Source: Prevotellaceae bacterium (GTDB taxonomy: Bacteria > Bacteroidota > Bacteroidia > Bacteroidales > UBA932). From it: 6,860 nt of DNA. Numbering within the stretch: the stretch's first letter is position 1; the number at the start of each line of letters is the position of its first letter. The notes beneath the pieces are model-generated. The model was not told the DNA's origin. It was given only the letters and a program-made list of their open reading frames with translations, and made no database searches. A program made the position numbers and the translations under genes. Positions 1 through 6,860 of this stretch are shown piece after piece. The DNA lies in the NCBI GenBank assembly GCA_031254635.1, contig JAIRUB010000074.1, positions 1 through 6,860 of the forward strand, given 5' to 3'.

Positions 1-399
1 ATCGGTGAACGTTTTGCCAACCGTTACCTTGATGCCGTAGGCCTTGCCCTGCTGTTAACAGCTGCCGATATCCGCCGGCGTTGCATAGAACAGGCTTTGC
101 CTTGGGATGCGGCTGTAAGTTTCGATTATTCGGCAGTGCTGGGCCTCGAATTTATTCCCTTGAATACGCCGCCGGCCTGGAACTATGAATTGAAGGTAGA
201 TAATGTAGAAATTCCGCTCCTGTCTTTCGATATCAAGCATTTGGCGAAGACTGTTATACCGATGATTTCACAATTTTTAACCTTAAAAATCGGAGATTAT
301 ATTTTTGTGCCGGTATCGCCGGAATTTCTTTTGCAGCGCAAGCAAACAGTAGCAGCTTCTTTGTATGGACAAGAATTTTTGCATATTGAAGTACGATAA
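1..399 (+). CDS. FAH-family protein, C-terminal part, probably catalytically inactive (5' end outside window)
   Basis: Frame 1 is open from the first base to a TAA at 397-399, giving 132 visible residues. The order of conserved blocks fits the small fumarylacetoacetate hydrolase (FAH) fold proteins of Bacteroidota: ERFANRYLDAVGLALLLTAADI, an LPWDAAVSFDYSAVLG block, a YELKVDNVEI strand pair, and FLTLKIGDYIFVPVSP near the end. In active relatives the first block reads (D)FTARDLQ or NDWSARDIQ, the second has a lysine just before the (G/S)FD, and the last reads FTGTP. Here the metal-ligand Asp is Leu, the Arg of ARD is Ala, the following Gln is Arg, the Lys is Val, and the GTP turn is missing. 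The fold therefore seems kept while acylpyruvase/hydrolase chemistry is probably lost. The frame is intact, so it is not an obvious pseudogene. The N-terminal half, with the E-x-E metal ligands, cannot be seen. It lies 35 nt upstream of the next gene and may be co-transcribed. Family assignment is fairly sure; inactivity is inferred from alignment by eye. Confidence 0.7.
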   Translation: MGERFANRYLDAVGLALLLTAADIRRRCIEQALPWDAAVSFDYSAVLGLEFIPLNTPPAWNYELKVDNVEIPLLSFDIKHLAKTVIPMISQFLTLKIGDYIFVPVSPEFLLQRKQTVAASLYGQEFLHIEVR

Positions 400-403
400 A
401 TTC

Positions 404-431
404 TTGAATTTTGAATTATTCATTATTTTGT
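404..431. repeat. tandem AT-rich 7-bp words after the FAH-like gene
   Basis: Four consecutive heptamers, TTGAATT, TTGAATT, ATTCATT and ATTTTGT, begin 4 nt after the stop codon of the FAH-like gene and fill most of the spacer before the next ATG. The first two are identical; the third is a looser variant and the fourth looser still. Similar 7-bp-phased runs occur at three other gene ends in this window. Confidence 0.5.
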
Positions 432-434
432 AAT

Positions 435-1202
435 ATGATAAAATTGACTTTCTTAGGGACAGGCACTTCACAAGGTGTGCCGGTAATTGCTTGCAGTTGT
501 GAAGTATGTCGAAGCACCGATGCACGTGATAAACGTTTGCGTACCTCGGCCTTGCTGGAAGTCAATGGAAAAGTATTGTTGATTGATGCAGGCCCCGATT
601 TTCGTCAACAATTACTGCAGGCGGAAGTAAAACGCTTGGATGCCATTTTGCTAACCCACGAACACAAAGACCATACGGCCGGCTTAGACGATGTGCGCGC
701 CTTTAACCACATTACCGGCCAGCCGATGGATATTTATGCCGAGGTACGAGTGCTTGATGCCTTAAAGAAAGATTACAATTATGTGTTTGCTGAATATAAA
801 TACCCCGGCTCTCCTGAAATGTGCTTACATCCTATTGATGAACATCCATTTGAAATAGCGGGCATTTGCGTAGAACCTGTGCGTGTATGGCATTATCGTA
901 TGCCTATCTTGGGTTTTAAAGTCGGCCGCTTAGCTTATATTACCGATGCCAAGACAATAGCTGCCGATGAGCGCGAAAAATTAAAGAATTTAGACGTCAT
1001 GGTGTTGAATGCAGTAAAGCACGGAGCGCACCTTTCTCACTTTAGTTTGGAAGAAGCATTGGCTTTTATTGATGAAATGAAACCGCGCCGTGCATACATT
1101 ACCCATATTTCACACCGGATCGAAAAATATGCTGAGCTACAATTTCGACTACCCAAGAATGTCTTCTTAGCCTATGATGGATTAGTGGTGGAGAGTGAAT
1201 AA
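435..1202 (+). CDS. PhnP-like metallo-beta-lactamase-fold metallohydrolase (phosphodiesterase)
   Basis: A complete 255-residue cytoplasmic enzyme with no signal peptide. It opens with LTFLGTGTSQGVPV, then Cys20-x-Cys22-x2-Cys25. The metal motif is H75-x-H77-x-D79-H80 (THEHKDH), followed by H153, D171 (ITDA), H202 (SHFSLEEA) and H224/H227 (THISH), ending in a FLAYDGL strand. This matches the PhnP branch of the fold, where two active-site metals are bound by the HxHxDH set and a separate structural zinc by three N-terminal cysteines plus a late histidine. PhnP of Escherichia coli hydrolyses 5-phosphoribosyl 1,2-cyclic phosphate. No phosphonate (phn) genes lie nearby, so the substrate here is unknown and may be another cyclic phosphodiester. 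I chose ATG 435 because the family begins at MIKLTFLG; an in-frame TTG at 411 would add an unconserved, repeat-derived leader. It probably shares a transcript with the FAH-like gene 35 nt upstream and converges on the response regulator. Confidence 0.9.
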   Translation: MIKLTFLGTGTSQGVPVIACSCEVCRSTDARDKRLRTSALLEVNGKVLLIDAGPDFRQQLLQAEVKRLDAILLTHEHKDHTAGLDDVRAFNHITGQPMDIYAEVRVLDALKKDYNYVFAEYKYPGSPEMCLHPIDEHPFEIAGICVEPVRVWHYRMPILGFKVGRLAYITDAKTIAADEREKLKNLDVMVLNAVKHGAHLSHFSLEEALAFIDEMKPRRAYITHISHRIEKYAELQFRLPKNVFLAYDGLVVESE

Positions 1203-4200
1203 TCATCACACCAATTTCTGCTCTATGGCGATTTTTACCAATTGAGCGGTGTTGTGTACATTCAATTTTAATATGAGGTTTTTGCGATAGCTTTTTATGG
1301 TTTCGTAACCGAGACACATCTTATCGGCAATTTCGTTGTTAGATTGTCCGACAACAATCAGGCGCAGCAGTTCCTGTTCGCGGCGAGACAGCCTGATTGG
1401 GTGGGCTTCCCGTTCCTTGAGCAGTATATTAACTTCTTCGCATAAAAACCGTTCACCTGAAGCGACTATGCGAATACCTTCAATGATTTCTTCTGTCATC
1501 GCATTTTTTAGGATATAACCCGAAGCGCCGTCTTCCAATACCTTCATGATGATAGACAATTCGGAATAACTTGTCAACATAAGTATTTTGAGGTTGGGAT
1601 ACTGTGCTTTTATCTGTGGGCAAAGGTCTATACCGTTGCCATCGGGTAAACTAATATCCAATAAAAGCACATCAGCCTGCTGTTTGGCTAATAATTCCCA
1701 AGCTCCGGTTGCCGAATATGTCTTCCCGATTACTTGTGCTATTCCTGATTCATTAATCAGATGCTCAAAACCATCAGCCACCACTTTATGGTCGTCTACT
1801 ATTACAACGCGTATCATATCATCTTGTTTCATAATCTTCTCGTGATTTTTAATTCGTAATTCGTAATTGAATCTCAATGTTGACTTCCGTTCCCTTTCCC
1901 TCTACCGAATCAATTTGGATGTTACCGCCAAAGGACGCTATGCGGGTGCGGATGTTTTCTAAGCCTGTGCCTTTTGTTGCTACTAAAGTGTCGAAGCCGC
2001 AGCCATCGTCTTGTACGATAAAAGCTATGCGATTGGGTTCCTGCATAATTTGCACCATGATTTGAGTTGCACCCGAATGTTTCAGTGCATTGTTTACTAA
2101 TTCGTGAATACAGCGGTAGATAACTACTTCTAATTTTGGCTCAAGACGCGCTTCGTTGCCAAAATAGTCGAAAGCTACATTCGACGAAAGGCTCCGGCAG
2201 AATTCGTCCACTGCCGGTTTTAACCCGAAGCGTGAGAGTGAGTCGGGCATCAGGTGATGTGCCACGCGCCGCATTTCCCGCACCGACTGGTCGAGTAATC
2301 TCAGCACCTTATCGAAACGCTCCATATCGGTACATTGTGACGTTGTGCCTTTTTTTATTTCGAGCAAATTCAATCTTGCGCCGGTTAGTATACTGCCTAA
2401 TCCATCGTGCAAGTCGCGGGCAAGGCGGGCGCGTTCGCGGGCTTCGCCGTCAAGTACAGATTGCGTGGCTACAAGTTGTTTTTCTTGTTCTAATTGTTTG
2501 ATATGGGTTTCTGCCAATTGCTTCTTCTGTACCGCCCATCGCCAAAGGAAGAAAAATGCTGTTAAAGCCAATAGTAAAATAGCGCCTCCGGCAATTGCCA
2601 TCCATTGCATAAGTCGCTTTTCATCTTCTAAAACAGCTATTTTCAATTCTTTATTTTCAATTTCATAACGGACACGCAAATTATTGATATGGTTTACGTT
2701 TTTTAGGTTCAATGTACTGTCTGCATATTGACGGCTTAAAATATAGTTGTTGAGCGCACGGTGAAAATCACCCTTTTTCATATAATAATTATATTTCATC
2801 TCATAAACAGCAGAAAAATAATCTTTAGATCGAATACCATGAGCAGTCTTTTCCGCACGCTCAAGGTATTCCGCAGCAGTTTTCATATCACCTTTATCAA
2901 TATTTACCTTAACAATCGAGAGGCAAGCCTCCATCCAATGCCAGCGGTCAGTACTTTTATCCATAATATCGTAAGCAGCATGGTATTCTTGCAAGGCTTC
3001 ATCATAATTGCCCTTTAATTCGGCTAAACGACCGAAGTGATTGTGACACAGCGATATCCCTAACATAGATTTGGCTAAAATATTCTGTTCCATGGAATGT
3101 TTGTAATAGACCATTGCCGAATCGTACATAGCCCTATTCTCGAATATGGCGCCGATGTTGGCATAGTTGATAGCCATTCCCAAATGACTGCCCAATTGAA
3201 TTTCTCCGGCAAGCGCAGTTCGAAACACAGCATAGGCCTCATCAAGATTGCCAAGCGTAAGGTATACATTCCCAATGCCATTAAGCGATATCACTTTGTT
3301 CTTCAAGGCAAAATCAGAATTTTTGCCACTGTATTGCTCGCAGTGCTGTAATGCACGGTAATGGTAAGTGGCTGCTTCTTCGTAAGCTCCAATCCTTCGG
3401 TAGTTTGTTCCTATCTGGTTGAGACAAAGTATGATTTCGATTTCGTCACCAATAGCTTCAGCTATAGACAGCGCCCGGTTGTGATATTCAATTGCCTGGA
3501 TGTAGTTATCTGTTTCGCGGCTCAGGCTGCCCATTCTTCGGAATACTTTTATAGCCTCTGTTTTATTGTCGGTTTTAATATGGATTTCTGCCAATACGGA
3601 AAGTGAATCAATGCTTCTGCTTCCCTTTAAAATACTGTCTAACAGCAGCAAATCATCAGGTGTTCCTGTTTGTTGTACAGATTTGAATTCACAAGCTGCA
3701 GGTATAAATAATGATGAGCATGTTATCAGAATAAAAACTATTCTATTGATAAATAATTTGTTTGGCATGTTATAAAATCATTATATAAGCATTGTATATT
3801 TTCTGCAAAGTTAGCATGTATGTTCCATTTACATACCACAAAAAGAGGGTTTTTTACTATCAGGGTGAAAAAACCCTCTTTGGGGGGTAGCGTCGTTCAA
3901 ATATCCCTATTTATCTTTGCTATCGAAAATTTTATGATTTTAATAAATAATAAATGTATAACAAATTAATTTTTAAACAGATGAAAACAAAACTTTCAAC
4001 TTTATTGCTGTTTGCAATAATAGTCACTTCCTGCGGTGGCGGTGGAACCCAGCCGAAAGCGAGTGAAAATGCTAAAAAAACGGCAAAAGAAATAACAGCC
4101 ATGGAGAAAAAACTACCTTTTGAACGCGGCAGCTACGTAGAAGTGACAAGCACGATGGGTATAGAATTGAAGAAGATCATCTATTTCGACAATTGGGGCG

Positions 4201-6860
4201 AATGGACGGCTACCGAAGAAAAAACAGAAATGACTATGATGGGATATACCCATATAAGCCATAATTTGGAAATTGCAAAAGGGAAAAAGCATTGGAAGAT
4301 TGATATGGTTGAGAAAACAGGTACGTATTATGAACTCAAATACGAGGCAGCAGGGGGTATGGCAGCGGCTTTATCGGCTGCTATGGGTACTAAAACGGCT
4401 GACGGTACGGAGATAAAAGATTTAGGCGAAGAGGAACACCTTAGCTATATCTGCAAGAAAACATTGGTGAAATATATCCAGATGGATATGGAAATAACAA
4501 CGCTCACTTACGGTAACCTTACTATGAAAATGGATGGAAAAATGGGAAGTATGGATGTTTCTTCTCAAGTTATATCCATAGATCTGAGCGCTCCGCCCGC
4601 TTCTATATTTGAAGTGCCGGAAGGTATTGAAATTGAAGAGCAAAACTTTTAACTTTCAATTGTTATTTAAAAATTTTTAGAAATTGTTTTGAATTTTAAA
4701 AATAATATATAAATATTTGTTTATCATAATGTTAGAGACATAATAATTTTCGATATGAAACAAATGTTTCTCGGTCGGCCAAAAGACCTGCAAGTGGATA
4801 TGGATATCACCGGTATGCCAATGAAATTACCGGGCGACATAAAACCCGGTTGGGTACTCAGAAATGCTGATGTGACAATGACTATGGGTAGGGGCACCAT
4901 GAAGATGATGACAATGACCGAAGGCAAATGCTTGGCTATTGAAGACGTGAAGGTTTTGGCCGGAACATTCAATTCCCATAAGATTACCCAAATTGTTGCT
5001 TGTACTGAGATGAATATAATTACTACTACACGAATCGTTTCATGGTATGCCCTCGGCATAGGAATTGTGAAAAACGAAACATACAACGATAAGGATAAGT
5101 TGCAAGGCAGTATGGAATTGATTGAATTAAAAGGCAATTAAAAATGGAAAAGAAAGAAGAAAATACCGAAGGGAAACAAACTGATGAACGCAAGGCTATT
5201 TATGCGCCTATGGAGGAAATCAAGTGTATTGAACGTGTATTTGTCGACTTAATAACAACCCGCGATGAACTTCAAAAAGTGTCAGAGGGAATGATTATAG
5301 TGAACAATGAATAATGATTAATGGATATCTCATAGTCTCTTAATCACTTAGCCATTAATACAGCATCATGCAAAAAATTATTTAGCGGTTGCATAAGTTT
5401 GTAGTAATGCGCTGCAGTTTCAATGTAGTCTCTACTGCAAACTTCTTTATTTGTAATAGGGCGATGTACGTAAAAGTGCTTTAATTTGAGAAATTCCGAT
5501 GCAGGCGAGTCCTTATCAAATCCCTGAGGCACGCGGCTGAGTACATTTTCGTCGCGGCAAAGCGTGCCGAAACTTTCTTTAAAAGCCTTTTTGTTGATAA
5601 TAGCCGAAAAGGCGCTCCAGTCATCTTCTATGGCTGCGCGTATGGTTTTGAGTACTTGAGGTGAGGGCATATATATGCCGCACGACACAAAGCAATTTCC
5701 AGGTTCTATATGCATATAATAGCCGGGCAGTTCGCTGCGGGTAGAGCCTGCCGCATTCATAATTACCCCGAAGTTGGTTTTGTACGGCGATTTATTGGTA
5801 GCAAACCGCGTATCGCGGGCTATGCGGAAAATACATTTTTTAGGATCGGCAAGAGCTATGCTTTTGTCGAATTTATTAATTTCGACAAGCATGGCAGCAG
5901 TTGTATCCAATACATTTTGCTTGGCGACTTCATATTCGGCCTTATGTTCATGAAACCATTCGCGGTAGTTATTTTCCGACAATTGTTTCAGAAAGTCAAG
6001 AGTTAATTTTTGAATCATCATTAAAAGATATTTTAAGGTTTTGCAGTAACTTCCAATTGTGGCAAGGGAATACGTAGCCCCACAGAAGCAAAGGTTTTAT
6101 ACACCTTTTCGTTTATTGAAAAATAAACATCCCAGTAGTCGGCCGAATTAACCCAGCTGCGCACAGTCAGCTCTACAACGCCATCGGCCACCTTATTGAT
6201 TGCAACGAAGGGCGCAGCAGGGGTATCTAATATACGACTATCCTGAGCCATAAGCGATAAAATATGCGCTTTCGCTTTGTCATAATCATCGCCCTGGGCA
6301 ATAGTAAAGTCCCAATTTACGCGGCGCAATGGTTCTTTAGAGTAGTTGTAAACCACACTTGATGATAAAGGGCCATTGGGGATATGAATAACCTTATTAT
6401 CAGGAGTATTGAGAATGGTACTAAAAATACGGATTTCCGTTACTGTTCCGCTTTGTCCCTGTGTTTCAATAAAATCGCCAACACGATAAGGTCTAAAGAG
6501 CATAATCATTACTCCACCGGCGAAGTTCTGTAAGGTACCACTCAGCGCCATACCCAAGCCGAAACCGGCAGTAGCAATCAGGGCAAGAAACGAAGAGGTG
6601 TCGATGCCTATGGTACCCACTACAATAAGTACGAGCATGATAATCATTACCACATTAATTAAACTGAGCAGGAAGGAACGTAGCGAAGGTTCTACCTGAC
6701 GTTTTTCCAATAACAGTTTGATTAGTTTACGGGCGCGGCGTATTAACCAGGAGCCAATCCACCAAATTAACAGAGCAAGCAGGAGTTTGCTTACGGCAGT
6801 TACGCCAATTTCAATACCTTTATTTATAAGTTCTTCAACTTGAACCCATGACAGATCGGA

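Overview
The window looks like chromosomal DNA of a Bacteroidota bacterium, most likely order Bacteroidales. Three things support this. The gene families are typical of the phylum: a TPR histidine kinase paired with a NarL/LuxR regulator, a DUF2461 protein, and TapB/DUF3108-like and small secreted lipoproteins. Two intergenic promoters fit the Bacteroidota -7 consensus TAnnTTTG. Base composition is moderate with AT-rich spacers and few Shine-Dalgarno sites. I cannot name a genus. I see no tRNA, rRNA, CRISPR array, insertion sequence or phage gene.

Layout, left to right. (1) The 3' part of a fumarylacetoacetate-hydrolase (FAH) fold gene on +, which appears to have lost its catalytic residues, followed by a complete PhnP-like metallo-beta-lactamase-fold phosphodiesterase on +. 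(2) Convergent with these, only 3 nt away, a two-component operon on -: a 639-aa TPR sensor histidine kinase, then its NarL/LuxR-type response regulator. (3) A 212-bp divergent regulatory region with a perfect 14-bp inverted repeat almost midway between two predicted promoters. (4) On +, a small lipoprotein of unknown function, a TapB/DUF3108-like gene that starts mid-domain and looks 5'-truncated, and an overlooked 56-codon ORF directly behind it. (5) On -, an MscS-type mechanosensitive channel (5' end outside the window) followed by a DUF2461 gene.

How the parts may work together: the kinase senses through an extracytoplasmic TPR array, crosses the membrane once, and should phosphorylate the regulator encoded 16 nt downstream. 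The long palindrome sits about 60 bp upstream of the predicted start sites of both the kinase operon and the divergent lipoprotein gene. That makes it a natural candidate operator for this regulator, giving autoregulation plus control of the lipoprotein cluster; this link is inference.

The most unusual signals are the symmetric divergent operator region, the degenerate FAH paralogue, the broken TapB-like gene, and short tandem 7-bp AT-rich words at or across four of the gene ends.
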